Source: Clostridiales bacterium CCNA10
GTDB lineage: Bacteria > Bacillota > Clostridia > Oscillospirales > Oscillospiraceae
DNA: 64,000 nucleotides
Assembly (NCBI GenBank): GCA_003573975.1
Contig: AP018533.1
Span: 1,178,001-1,242,000, forward strand
Direction of reading: 5' to 3'
A program made the position numbers and the translations under genes. This document shows, in pieces, positions 43,488 through 51,755 of this stretch. Under the pieces are notes generated by a model that saw nothing but the letters and a program-made list of their open reading frames with translations, made no database searches and had not been told where the DNA came from. Each line of letters opens with the position of its first letter. Positions within the stretch are counted from its first letter, which is position 1.

Positions 43488-43616
43488 TGAATTGCTTTCG
43501 CTCGCGGGATTTGCTCACGTTTTCCCCAGGCGTGAAGCACACAAGAAACACGTTTGCGAGGCTTCCACAGAAGAAAATCACAATTTTGCAAATATGTAAA
43601 AAAGAAAGGGGCATCT

Positions 43617-44555
43617 ATGAAGCGCTATGTGATCCGCCGGCTGCTGATGGCAATCCCCCTGCTGCTGGCGATTTCCTTTGTCTGTTTTGTATTCATCAAT
43701 ATGATCCCCTCAAATCCGGCGGAGGTCGTCCTCCGAATTCAGCAGACGCCCATTATCACAGAGGAGGCGATTGCGGAGATGGAGGAGGCGCTGGGCCTGA
43801 ACAAACCGTTTCTGGTGCGGTATTTTGACTGGGTCCTGGGCTGTCTTCAGGGAGATTTCGGTATCAGTTATGTCAATCCCGCCCGCACAGTAGCCGGAGA
43901 ACTGGCCCGCTGCCTGCCAGCCACACTGCAGTTGGCGGCGGCCTCGTTTGTGATCGTGCTGGTGCTGAGCATCCCTATCGGCTTCCTCTGCGCTGTGTAT
44001 AAGGACGGCTGGTTCGATAAGATTATGCGGGGGTTGGTCTTCATCTCCACCGCCATGCCTGCCTATTGGGTCGGGTTACTCCTGATGTGGGGGATCAGTG
44101 TCAAAATGGGGCTTCTACCGACCAACGGAAACGGTACTTGGCAACATATGATACTGCCCGCCTTTACCGTGGCGCTCAGCTACATCTCTACCTATATCCG
44201 GCTCATCCGCAACAATATGCTGGAGAATATGAAGCAGGATTATGTACTCTATGCCAATGTCCGGGGATTGCCTCAGCGGTCTATCCTGGTCAAGCATATC
44301 CTGAAAAATTCCATGCACACCTGCATTGTCGCCATGGGCATGAGCATCCCTCAGATGATTGCCGGCACCATCGTGGTGGAAAACGTGTTTTCCTGGCCGG
44401 GGCTGGGAACGCTGTGCATCAGTTCTATCTTTAATCGTGATTTGCCGGTCATCCAGACTTATGTGCTGTTCATCGGTGTATTGTTCGTGGTATTTAATCT
44501 AGTGTTCGACATCCTTCAGACTGTATCCGATCCCAGGCTGAGAAAGGAGAGCTGA
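43617..44555 (+). CDS. nikB: ABC transporter permease (NikB/DppB-like)
   Basis: A 312-residue membrane protein with about six helices of the BPD_transp_1 family. The coupling-loop segment MKQDYVLYANVRGLPQRSILVKHILKN, the conserved site that touches the ATPase, is present. The first helix is LLMAIPLLLAISFVCFVFI. The start follows AAAGGGG. It pairs with the NikC-like protein, which begins 3 bases after its stop. Confidence 0.88.
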   Translation: MKRYVIRRLLMAIPLLLAISFVCFVFINMIPSNPAEVVLRIQQTPIITEEAIAEMEEALGLNKPFLVRYFDWVLGCLQGDFGISYVNPARTVAGELARCLPATLQLAAASFVIVLVLSIPIGFLCAVYKDGWFDKIMRGLVFISTAMPAYWVGLLLMWGISVKMGLLPTNGNGTWQHMILPAFTVALSYISTYIRLIRNNMLENMKQDYVLYANVRGLPQRSILVKHILKNSMHTCIVAMGMSIPQMIAGTIVVENVFSWPGLGTLCISSIFNRDLPVIQTYVLFIGVLFVVFNLVFDILQTVSDPRLRKES

Positions 44556-44558
44556 GCT

Positions 44559-45383
44559 ATGGGAAAACGCTTTCTGCACAACCGTGCCGCTGTGGTAACG
44601 GTGGCTTTTGTCCTCCTGATCGCGCTGATCGGCATTCTTGCCCCGCTCCTGGCGCCGCACGATCCCTATGTTACGGACATCCTCGACAAATTCGCGCCGT
44701 ACAGCCTGGAATATCCGCTGGGGACTGATCACCTGGGGCGGTGTGTGCTCTCCCGCCTGATTTATGGTATCCGTCCAACACTGGGACTTGCCCTTCTGAC
44801 CATGCTGGGGACCATCGCGCTGGGCGCGCTGCTGGGCGTTATGGCCGGCTACTTCCGGGGCGTGGTGGAAGAAATCATCATGCGGGTGGTGGACGTGATG
44901 CTCTCCTTCCCCAGTCAGATCATGGTGTTCGCCGTGGTGGGCCTTCTGGGGATCAATGTCCAAAATGTCATCATTGCCAATGTGTTCATCAAATGGGCCT
45001 GGTATGCCCGTATGATCCGAACCGGCGTTATGCAGTACCGGGACCGGAACTTTGTCCAGTTCTCCCGGTGAGTGGGGATGCCGGAGCGGTTCATCCTGTT
45101 CCGCCACCTTTTGCCATCCATCACCTCTGATCTTGCGGTGCTGGCTTCTCTGGATGTGGGCTGGGCCATTATCAATATCTCTACCCTGTCCTTCCTGGGA
45201 CTCGGCGTGCAGGCCCCCACCCCGGAATGGGGAGCCATGCTCAACGAGGCGAAGGATGTACTCACCAGTAATCCCACCCAGATGATCGCGCCTGGTATTG
45301 CTATCGTGGTTCTGGTGTGCTGCTTTAATCTGATGGGTGACGCCCTGCGGGACGTGCTGGACCCCAAGGAGGTGGAGAAATGA
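44559..45383 (+). pseudogene. nikC: ABC transporter permease (NikC/DppC-like) with an in-frame stop
   Basis: The first part, 170 codons (MGKRFLHNRAAVVTVAFVLL and on), has the three N-terminal helices; the rest (VGMPERFILFRHLLPSIT to the end) continues in the same frame after TGA at 45069-45071. The stop falls inside the EAA-type ATPase-coupling loop (FVQFSR*VGMP), where the family has AARxxGxS. The upstream part alone would lack the last helices. A single-base change of the codon could explain it, or a sequencing error. The frame on both sides is otherwise intact, so the change is recent, or it is read through. Confidence 0.8.
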
Positions 45384-46213
45384 CCCCGGTTCTGGAATTA
45401 CAAGATCTCCATGTCCTGCTCTGCGCACGTCGGCATCAGGGGGTGGAGTTGGTGAAGGGAGTTTCCTTCTCGGTATATCCTGGAGAGTGTCTTGGAATCC
45501 TTGGGGAGTCCGGAAGTGGAAAATCCATGTCTATGAAAGCGGCGATGGGCCTTTTGGATCATGGATTCCACGTGCTTGGAAGCGCCAAATTCCAGGGAGA
45601 AGAACTGCTGGGGAAAAGTGATGAAGAGCTGCGCCGTCTGAGGGGCGGCCAGGTAGGCATCATTCTCCAAAACCCGATGACCTGTTTTGACCCCCTCTAC
45701 CGGATCGGAGCCCAGATTGCCGAAACCTTTGCGGCCCACAATAACTGGAGCAAGGAGGATATCCTCCAGCGATCTCTGGAGATGCTGGGGAAAATGCGGA
45801 TTCGTAATCCGGAAGAGGTGTTGGAGAAGTACCCGCATCAGCTCTCCGGCGGAATGCTTCAACGGATCATGATTGGTATCGCAACCGCTATGGAGCCGGC
45901 CCTCCTGATCGCGGACGAACCCACCACAGCCATTGACGCCATCACTCAATTTGAGATTCTGGACGAATTGCTGCGGATCAAGCAGGAACACCAGACGGCA
46001 ATGGTCTTTATCTCTCATGACTTGAACGCTATTTCCCGGGTGGCAGACCGGATCGTAGTCCTCAATCAGGGGCTTGTGGTGGATCAAGGGGATTTCCATC
46101 ATATTCTCCATCACGCGACCGATTCCTATACCAAGCTGCTGGTGGAGAAGCGGACGGATGTGATGCGCCGGTACAGCCAGGTACTGGGAGGAAAGGAGTG
46201 CGCCTATGCTTGA
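45380..46213 (+). CDS. nikD: Oligopeptide/nickel ABC ATPase (NikD/DppD-like)
   Basis: A 277-residue ATPase. Walker A GESGSGKSM (Met at the usual Thr) near residue 39, Q-loop ILQNPMTCFDPLYRIG, signature LSGGMLQR, Walker B LLIADEPTTAID and switch His in ISHDL. It lacks the C-terminal oligo-HPY zinc region of full-length DppD. It overlaps the permease by 4 bases and the next gene by 8. Confidence 0.88.
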   Translation: MTPVLELQDLHVLLCARRHQGVELVKGVSFSVYPGECLGILGESGSGKSMSMKAAMGLLDHGFHVLGSAKFQGEELLGKSDEELRRLRGGQVGIILQNPMTCFDPLYRIGAQIAETFAAHNNWSKEDILQRSLEMLGKMRIRNPEEVLEKYPHQLSGGMLQRIMIGIATAMEPALLIADEPTTAIDAITQFEILDELLRIKQEHQTAMVFISHDLNAISRVADRIVVLNQGLVVDQGDFHHILHHATDSYTKLLVEKRTDVMRRYSQVLGGKECAYA

Positions 46214-47009
46214 ACTGAAAAATATCTGCGTCAGTTTCCGAAGTGAGCGTCAGGACAAGGTGTTCGGACATACCCGTCAGCAGGTGCTCTTTGATGTGTC
46301 CCTGAACGTAAAAAGAGGGACTTGCCTCGGTATTTTGGGAGAGTCCGGCAGCGGAAAATCCACTATGGGCCGGGTGCTGTGTGGGCTCCTGAAGCCAGAC
46401 AGCGGGGAGGCGATTCTGGACGGTGTGTCGGTCTACGCCTCCCGGGCGGGCCGGAGGAACCTGCAAAACAAGCTCAGTGTGGTGTTTCAAGACTACACAA
46501 CCTCTGCTAATCCCCGCTTCCGTGTCAAAGACATCATTGGCGAGGGCCTGACCGTTCGGGAACGCCGGGAGAGGGGACGGCTGGAGCGAAACAAAGAAAC
46601 AGCCGCCCTTCTGGAGCTGGTGGGACTTCCTGCTGATTTTGCGGACAGATTTCCCCACGAACTCTCCGGTGGCCAGCTTCAGCGGGTGTGCATCGCCAGG
46701 GCGGTGGCCTGTAAGCCAGAGGTCATCCTCTTTGATGAGGCGATCTCCTCCTTGGATGCGCATACCCAGGTCCAGGTGATGGATCTGCTGCAGGACCTGA
46801 AGGAAAAACTGGGACTGACCTATGTATTTATCACCCACGACCTGACCTCTATCACTTATCTCTGTGACGATGTGCTGTTCCTTTATCAGGGCCGTGTAAC
46901 TGAATATCTGCCCGTCAGCCGCATCAGCGAGACCAAGGATGAGTACGCCCGGCGGCTGCTGGAGTCCATTGTGGTATTTGACACCGAGACTTCGGAGGTG
47001 GCCGTATGA
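46206..47009 (+). CDS. nikE: Oligopeptide/nickel ABC ATPase (NikE/DppF-like)
   Basis: A 267-residue ATPase. Walker A GESGSGKST near 44, Q-loop VFQDYTTSANPRF, signature LSGGQLQR, Walker B VILFDEAISSLD and switch His in ITHDL. It forms the ATPase pair with the previous gene; the nikC permease between the two membrane subunits is broken. Its stop overlaps the next start by 4 bases. Confidence 0.88.
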   Translation: MLELKNICVSFRSERQDKVFGHTRQQVLFDVSLNVKRGTCLGILGESGSGKSTMGRVLCGLLKPDSGEAILDGVSVYASRAGRRNLQNKLSVVFQDYTTSANPRFRVKDIIGEGLTVRERRERGRLERNKETAALLELVGLPADFADRFPHELSGGQLQRVCIARAVACKPEVILFDEAISSLDAHTQVQVMDLLQDLKEKLGLTYVFITHDLTSITYLCDDVLFLYQGRVTEYLPVSRISETKDEYARRLLESIVVFDTETSEVAV

Positions 47010-47269
47010 TTTTTTGTGGGACAACACTTTTGCCGGGTGAGCGGAAAAACGTACCGCTCCCGGTACCGGATGCTCCGCCTCTGAATGCAATCTGCCTGTG
47101 CGGCGCCGCACGGGGCAGAACACTGGTTGTCACAGGCGGGGTCCATGGGTGCGAATATGTGGGGCCCCAGGCACTGCGCCGCCTGGCTGGAGAACTGGAC
47201 CCGGCGAGACTGTCGGGGAACGTCATCCTCCTGCCGCTGGCAAATCCCAGCGCCTTTGCTTATGTGTGA
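47006..47269 (+). pseudogene. AstE/aspartoacylase-like protein, N-terminal part, cut by the mobile element
   Basis: The first 86 residues of a zinc-dependent acylase (succinylglutamate desuccinylase/aspartoacylase family): TGGVHGCEYVGPQALRRLAGEL carries the zinc-binding His and Glu (H-x-x-E). After NPSAFAY the mobile element begins and the frame stops. The other part is at 58434-59114; 47006-47263 joined to 58434 gives a 312-residue protein in frame. The gene starts inside the end of nikE. Confidence 0.85.
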
Positions 47270-47305
47270 TAAAGAAGCAATAGAAGTGCAAAAAATTTTG
47301 CCGTT

Positions 47306-47338
47306 CCTATCCGACACTTGGCCATTGTGTCGGATAGG
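47306..47338 (-). terminator. Terminator of the recombinase gene
   Basis: Perfect 12-base arms (CCTATCCGACAC and its complement), followed on the minus strand by AACGGCAAAATTTTTT. It lies 9 bases past the recombinase stop, near the left end of the element. Confidence 0.7.
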
Positions 47339-47346
47339 TCGGGCGG

Positions 47347-48963
47347 TTATTCGGGCAAGTCAATCTTGCCGACAAAGCTGTAATAAATCTCAATGTCCTG
47401 CCTGCGGGTGCCGTTCTCATCATAGCTGCACTCATGCACCACAATTTTCTCGATCATTTCCCGCAAGAGAGTGGGGGTCAGTTCTTCAAAGGCAAGGTGC
47501 TTGCGGACAATGCCCATAAATTTCTCGGCGTTGACGGTAGCTGCCTGTGACTTGTCCAGTTCGGCTTGCAGGGCGGCGGCTCTCTTTTTCAGCTCCGCTT
47601 GCTCGGCTTCGTAGTCAGCCGACAGTTCCATGAAACGCTCATCGCTGATTTTGCCGTTTACATTGTCCTCATACAGCCGCTTGATAATGCGGCTGATTTC
47701 AGAAATGCGTTCCTGCGCCTGTTCAAGCTGCTTGATGGCTGCGGCGGTCTTTCGCTTGCCGCCGATCTCGTTCTGCTGGACAAGTAGTTTCACAAACCGG
47801 CTCTCATGCTTGGCTGCGTATTCGGTCACTTGCCGGAGATTTGCCAGGACACCAGCGGTCAACAGATCGGTGCGGATAAAGTGCGCCGTACAGTTGCGGG
47901 TGCGCTTCTTGTAGCTGCCGCAGATGTAGCAGTCCTGTTTGCGGTCTTTGTTCTGATACCGCTGCTGATACAGCACATGGCCGCAGTCGGCGCAGAACAA
48001 AATCCCGGAGAACAGCCCCACTTCATCGTAGCGGTTCGGGCGTTTGCGCTGTTTGCGTAACTCCTGCACCCGTTCCCATGTTTCCTTGTCGATGATCGGC
48101 TCATGGTGGTTCTCGAAAATGGCCTGCTTCTCGACGGGGTTCTCTATGCTGTGCTTGACCTTATAAGAAGGCTTTTCCGTTTTGAAGTTCACCAGACATC
48201 CGGTGTACTCTCGGTTTTCGAGGATATGAACGACGGTGTTGGTCGCCCATTTGCACTCATAGCCTGGGTGATAACGGCGGGTGCTGCCTGTCCGCTGATA
48301 TTCCAGCGTCCCCGGCGTGGGGATTTGCTGCTCCGTCAGCATACGGGCAATCTTGGTCGGGCCGTTCCCGGCAAGGCAAAGCTGGTAAATCTGCTGCACC
48401 ACCGGGGCGGCTTCCTCGTCTATAATAAAATTCTCGTCCTCGTCCATCACATAGCCGTAAACCGGCTTGCTGGTAACAGGCTTGCCGCTCATGCCTTTTG
48501 ACTTTTTCACTGCCTTGATTTTCTTGCTCGTATCTCTCACCAGCCATTCATTGAACAGATTTCGCAGCGGGGTAAAATCGTTGTCCATGCCCTCGCTGGC
48601 ACTGTCCACATTATCGTTGACAGCGATAAAACGCACACCCTTTTGAGGGAACAGCATTTCCGTGTAAAACCCTACCTGCAAGTAGTTTCGCCCTAACCGG
48701 CTCATGTCCTTGACGATGACCGTACCCACTTTCCCGGCTTCAATGTCCGCAAGCATGGCTTGAAATCCGGGCCGCTGGAAGTTCGCGCCGGAAAAACCGT
48801 CGTCGGTGTACCAGCGCAGATTGGTAAAGCCGTTCTGTTTTGCGTAGGTTTCGAGTATCCTTTTTTGGTTCGATATGGAATTACTCTCGCCTTGCAATTC
48901 ATCCTCGTGGGACAATCTCGGATAAAGGGCGGTAATGAGGTTTTGGGTGGCTTGTCTTAACAT
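47347..48963 (-). CDS. Large serine recombinase (TnpX-like integrase)
   Basis: A 538-residue recombinase. The N-terminal catalytic domain has ALYPRLSHEDE, with the nucleophile Ser, and DMSRLGRNYLQVG with its catalytic Arg. A recombinase domain follows, then a zinc ribbon (CADCGH and CYICGSYKKRTRNC), and a coiled-coil with a DUF4368-type C-terminus. It catalyses excision and integration of the element at the TATG core. Start at 48963 (MLRQATQNLITALY). It belongs to the group found in Tn4451/Tn5397-like elements. It lies next to the left end. Confidence 0.92.
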   Translation of the reverse strand: MLRQATQNLITALYPRLSHEDELQGESNSISNQKRILETYAKQNGFTNLRWYTDDGFSGANFQRPGFQAMLADIEAGKVGTVIVKDMSRLGRNYLQVGFYTEMLFPQKGVRFIAVNDNVDSASEGMDNDFTPLRNLFNEWLVRDTSKKIKAVKKSKGMSGKPVTSKPVYGYVMDEDENFIIDEEAAPVVQQIYQLCLAGNGPTKIARMLTEQQIPTPGTLEYQRTGSTRRYHPGYECKWATNTVVHILENREYTGCLVNFKTEKPSYKVKHSIENPVEKQAIFENHHEPIIDKETWERVQELRKQRKRPNRYDEVGLFSGILFCADCGHVLYQQRYQNKDRKQDCYICGSYKKRTRNCTAHFIRTDLLTAGVLANLRQVTEYAAKHESRFVKLLVQQNEIGGKRKTAAAIKQLEQAQERISEISRIIKRLYEDNVNGKISDERFMELSADYEAEQAELKKRAAALQAELDKSQAATVNAEKFMGIVRKHLAFEELTPTLLREMIEKIVVHECSYDENGTRRQDIEIYYSFVGKIDLPE

Positions 48964-48985
48964 AAAATCCTCCGTTTCCGACAGC

Positions 48986-49030
48986 CAGCCCCACTATTCC
49001 GTGGTTTCATTGTACCACGGAACGGCGGGG
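48986..49030. promoter_or_regulatory. Nested inverted repeat upstream of the recombinase
   Basis: TTCCGTGGT-TTCATTGT-ACCACGGAA (48997-49022) inside an outer AGCCCC...GGGGCT pair. It lies in the recombinase gene's upstream region and may be an operator or an mRNA hairpin controlling it. The spacer from 49023 to 49188 holds no other signal that I can name. Confidence 0.5.
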
Positions 49031-49188
49031 GCTGTACAGCGGCAAAAGCGTTAAATTTGCTTCTTTACAGCTTTTCAATTTTCCGATTTTTATGGTATGG
49101 GTTGTCGTCCCATATTTGCAGTAGAAAAGTTCATAACTCCGTGGTATACTCTGATTTAACAAAAAAATCAGAAGTTAAAGGAGAAAAC

Positions 49189-49389
49189 ATGAAGTATACA
49201 ATAGATGAATTAACCGCGGCCAAAAGGCAAATTGATTCAACTCTGCACAAGCTAAGAGAAACAGTAAAAACATTTGAATCAAAGGATAATTCCGAGCGTT
49301 ATAAATCACAAATCACATTGGCAAAGAGAAGAATAAAAGCCTTTGAAATTGCAAATTATTTTATAGAGAATGAGATTAAGAATTGCTAA
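49189..49389 (+). CDS. Small coiled-coil protein of the element
   Basis: A 66-residue protein of charged helices (MKYTIDELTAAKRQIDSTLH), with AAAGGAG 6 bases before the ATG. It runs opposite to nearly all other genes of the element. No known domain. A-T-rich compared with its neighbours, suggesting a separate origin. An upstream frame extension lacks a ribosome site and is rejected. Confidence 0.6.
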   Translation: MKYTIDELTAAKRQIDSTLHKLRETVKTFESKDNSERYKSQITLAKRRIKAFEIANYFIENEIKNC

Positions 49390-49453
49390 AGCACTTCCGA
49401 TTTTCGTTCCAGCGGTCATGCTCCCTGGCATGGCCGCTTTTCCATGCCCCGGT

Positions 49454-49648
49454 TCACGCCGGATAAGTCGGCTCCTGTGTAGCAGCGGCTTCCGCTTCCA
49501 GTACCCGCGCCATTTTGTCGGCGGCTGTGGTTGTGGTGTCTTTCTTGAAATAGCCGGACACGACAAGGACGGAATTGCCCATGCGGATTTCCGTCACACA
49601 GTCAGGGCGGCGGGTGGTGCGGGTGTCGTGCTGCTTGTTATCTGCCAT
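49454..49648 (-). CDS. TnpW-family transposon protein
   Basis: A 64-residue protein: MADNKQHDTRTTRRPDCVTE, then GNSVLVVSGYFKKDTTTTAADKMARVLE. It fits the short TnpW family carried by Tn4451-like elements, whose role is not known (accessory protein). The start follows a GGAGT site. It lies 14 bases after the DnaC-like gene. Confidence 0.8.
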   Translation of the reverse strand: MADNKQHDTRTTRRPDCVTEIRMGNSVLVVSGYFKKDTTTTAADKMARVLEAEAAATQEPTYPA

Positions 49649-49662
49649 AGGCAATACTCCTT

Positions 49663-50505
49663 TCAGTCGGTAATCAGTTTCTTCATGCTCTCCATTTTCC
49701 GCTTGGCGGTTTCCTGCCGGAAGTTGTCGCCGGTAAAGCGTACCGGGACGCACATGGAAAGCAGGCGGTCATAAATCCGGGAATGGGCGGTGTCCTCCGG
49801 GTTGTGCAGGTCGTCCAGCGTAAGGTTGGTCGTGACGATCAGCGGCTTGCCGCTGCGGTAACGGCTGTCAATCACATTGAACACCTGTTCCAGCCCGTAT
49901 TCCGTCCCGCGTTCCATGCCGAAGTCGTCAAGGATCAGCAGCGGATAACGACAAAGGCGGGAAATGTACTCGTTGCGCCCCTCAAAGCTGGCGGCAAGGT
50001 CATTGAGGATAAGAGCAAAGTTCGTCATGCGGACGGGGATTTCTTTCTCCATGAGGGCGTTTGCGATACAGCCTGCAAGGTAGCTTTTGCCGGTGCCTAC
50101 GCCGCCCCAGAACAGGCAGCCGATATTGTCTGTCCGCATATCTTCCCAATGCTCCACATACCGGCGGGCAAGCCCGGTCTGCGGGTTCCTGCCGTTGTCG
50201 TTCTCGAAAGTCCAGTCCCGCATGGTGGGGTCGGTAAAGCCCCGGCGTTTCAGTTCTTCCACGGTGTCAAGGTGTCTGCGCCGCTTTTCGGCGGCTTCCC
50301 GTTCCTCGCGGGCGGTTCTCTGGCAGTCGCACTCTGCCGGGTGGCGGTCGCGCCCGAAGATAGCGGCCTTATCCGGCGCAAAATAGGCTTCTTTCGGCTT
50401 GCGGCACTTGCCGCAGTACAGTAAACCGTCCTCGCCGGTGTAGTCCTCCGGCTCCGGGATGGTGGTCGTCATATTCTCCAAAACCGCGTTGATTTCATTC
50501 TTCAT
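49663..50505 (-). CDS. DnaC/IstB-like ATPase
   Basis: A 280-residue AAA+ protein: N-terminal Cys pairs (YCGKCRKPKEA, ECDC) that probably bind zinc, then Walker A WGGVGTGKSYLAGCIAN near 131 and Walker B LLILDDFGME near 190. Such proteins load the helicase or help the element's replication. The start follows GGAGGGCGAG by 6 bases and overlaps the upstream replication gene by 4 bases. Confidence 0.87.
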   Translation of the reverse strand: MKNEINAVLENMTTTIPEPEDYTGEDGLLYCGKCRKPKEAYFAPDKAAIFGRDRHPAECDCQRTAREEREAAEKRRRHLDTVEELKRRGFTDPTMRDWTFENDNGRNPQTGLARRYVEHWEDMRTDNIGCLFWGGVGTGKSYLAGCIANALMEKEIPVRMTNFALILNDLAASFEGRNEYISRLCRYPLLILDDFGMERGTEYGLEQVFNVIDSRYRSGKPLIVTTNLTLDDLHNPEDTAHSRIYDRLLSMCVPVRFTGDNFRQETAKRKMESMKKLITD

Positions 50506-51296
50506 AAACTCTCGCCCTCCTTGCATGAGTAGTCTGGTATGCCCTTTTTAGGGGCTTCCTTTTTGTCGTTCCCCGCCCATATCCGCAGGGCGGCGGCATA
50601 GTTCTGGTAGCTTTTCCCGTTGGCGGCAAGGTAGCGGCTCATTTCCTCGATGAACCGTTCCAGCCTGTCAGGGTACTCTGCCTGCAACTCGTCGTATTCG
50701 GTCTGTGACAGAAAAATATTTCCATATCGGCCATAGGGCGCGGACGGCCCCCCACTCACTCCCTTTGTTTGGCTCTCTGTAAGGTTGTTTATAGTAGTTT
50801 GGTTAGGGGACGGTTTTCCGACCATCATAAGGTCGGTTTTCTGACCATCAGTAGGACGGTTTTCCGGCTCTATGAGGGGCGGACTTCCGGCCATCAGTTG
50901 GTCTGAAAACTGTACCTGTGGCACTGGCGGTACTTTGACATAAAGCCGGTTCGGTGCGGAGAAGCCGCCCCGTTCCCGTTCCAACAGCCCCGCCGTGTCC
51001 AGTTCATTAAGCGCCCCCTTGATGGTGGTGCTGCCTTTATCCAGTATTTCTGCTATCTCCGCGATGGGATAGATAATATAAATCCTGCCCTCGTCGTCCA
51101 GCCACTTGTTTTTCTGGGAGAGGGTGGAACGGTCTAACAGCAGCGAATACAGCAGCTTGGCGGTCTGTGAAATCTCCATTTTCAGCAGGAAACGGGGATA
51201 CGGCAGATAGGCGGGCAGCCGCGTGTCTGCCCTGATATAATCAGCGATAGGATCACCTCCCTGTGTTCGGGTTGATTTTGGCGTATTGTCACGCAT
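50502..51296 (-). CDS. Replication initiator protein (RepA_N-like)
   Basis: About 264 residues with an N-terminal winged-helix region, YPRFLLKMEISQTAKLLYSLLLDR and IAEILDKGSTTIKGALNELDTAGLLERER, as in replication initiator proteins of plasmids and integrative elements. It also has a C-terminal helical part. The start is unsure: ATG 51296 is used, but GGAGGTGATCC near 51257 could belong to a shorter form that lacks a standard start codon. It is coupled to the DnaC-like gene. Confidence 0.78.
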   Translation of the reverse strand: MRDNTPKSTRTQGGDPIADYIRADTRLPAYLPYPRFLLKMEISQTAKLLYSLLLDRSTLSQKNKWLDDEGRIYIIYPIAEIAEILDKGSTTIKGALNELDTAGLLERERGGFSAPNRLYVKVPPVPQVQFSDQLMAGSPPLIEPENRPTDGQKTDLMMVGKPSPNQTTINNLTESQTKGVSGGPSAPYGRYGNIFLSQTEYDELQAEYPDRLERFIEEMSRYLAANGKSYQNYAAALRIWAGNDKKEAPKKGIPDYSCKEGESL

Positions 51297-51368
51297 TAAA
51301 ACGCCGTTTCCGGGGGAAAAGGATAAATGTATCGCGTACCCTTTGACACCCACGAAAAAAGCCTTGAT

Positions 51369-51755
51369 TTATGCGGGTTTGAAAGGCTCTAAAGCGTGAC
51401 ATCTCTGCCTTTGTTTCCGCTTTCTCTCGGCGGCTTTGATTTTCTTCATGCGCCCGGCGCAGTCGGGGCAGTATTTTCCCCGGTTGGATTTGGGGACAAA
51501 GGCCGCCCCGCAGACGGCACACCGTTTCCGGCTTCCCCGGCACAAGAGGGCTGCGGCCAGCTCCCCGTCAAGGGGCAGGACAGCCACACGGAACCAGTGG
51601 CACATGAGGGAAAAGGAAATGCTCTGGACGCACACGCAAGGCTCCCCGTCGTCCAATAGCAGGCAGTTCCCCTCATCGTAGTTACAGCACTCATGTACCA
51701 GCCGCCGCGCCCGCCGGTGCTGGCGGTAGTCCATGTGGGGCAGGTTATCGCTCAT
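51369..51755 (-). CDS. Cysteine-rich VLP-domain protein
   Basis: A 128-residue protein: HECCNYDEGNCLLLDDGEPCVCVQ, and further CxxC pairs CAVCGAAF and CPDCAGRM, the latter a zinc ribbon with a basic tail (KAAERKRKQRQR). This is the Cys_rich_VLP family of mobile elements. The role is unknown. It overlaps the end of the relaxase gene by 11 bases, so they are coupled. Confidence 0.82.
   Translation of the reverse strand: MSDNLPHMDYRQHRRARRLVHECCNYDEGNCLLLDDGEPCVCVQSISFSLMCHWFRVAVLPLDGELAAALLCRGSRKRCAVCGAAFVPKSNRGKYCPDCAGRMKKIKAAERKRKQRQRCHALEPFKPA

Noticed and set aside
45069-45071. Selenocysteine or recoded TGA in the nikC-like gene
   Set aside because: No SECIS-type hairpin is evident directly after the TGA, and the family has no Cys or Sec at this loop position.
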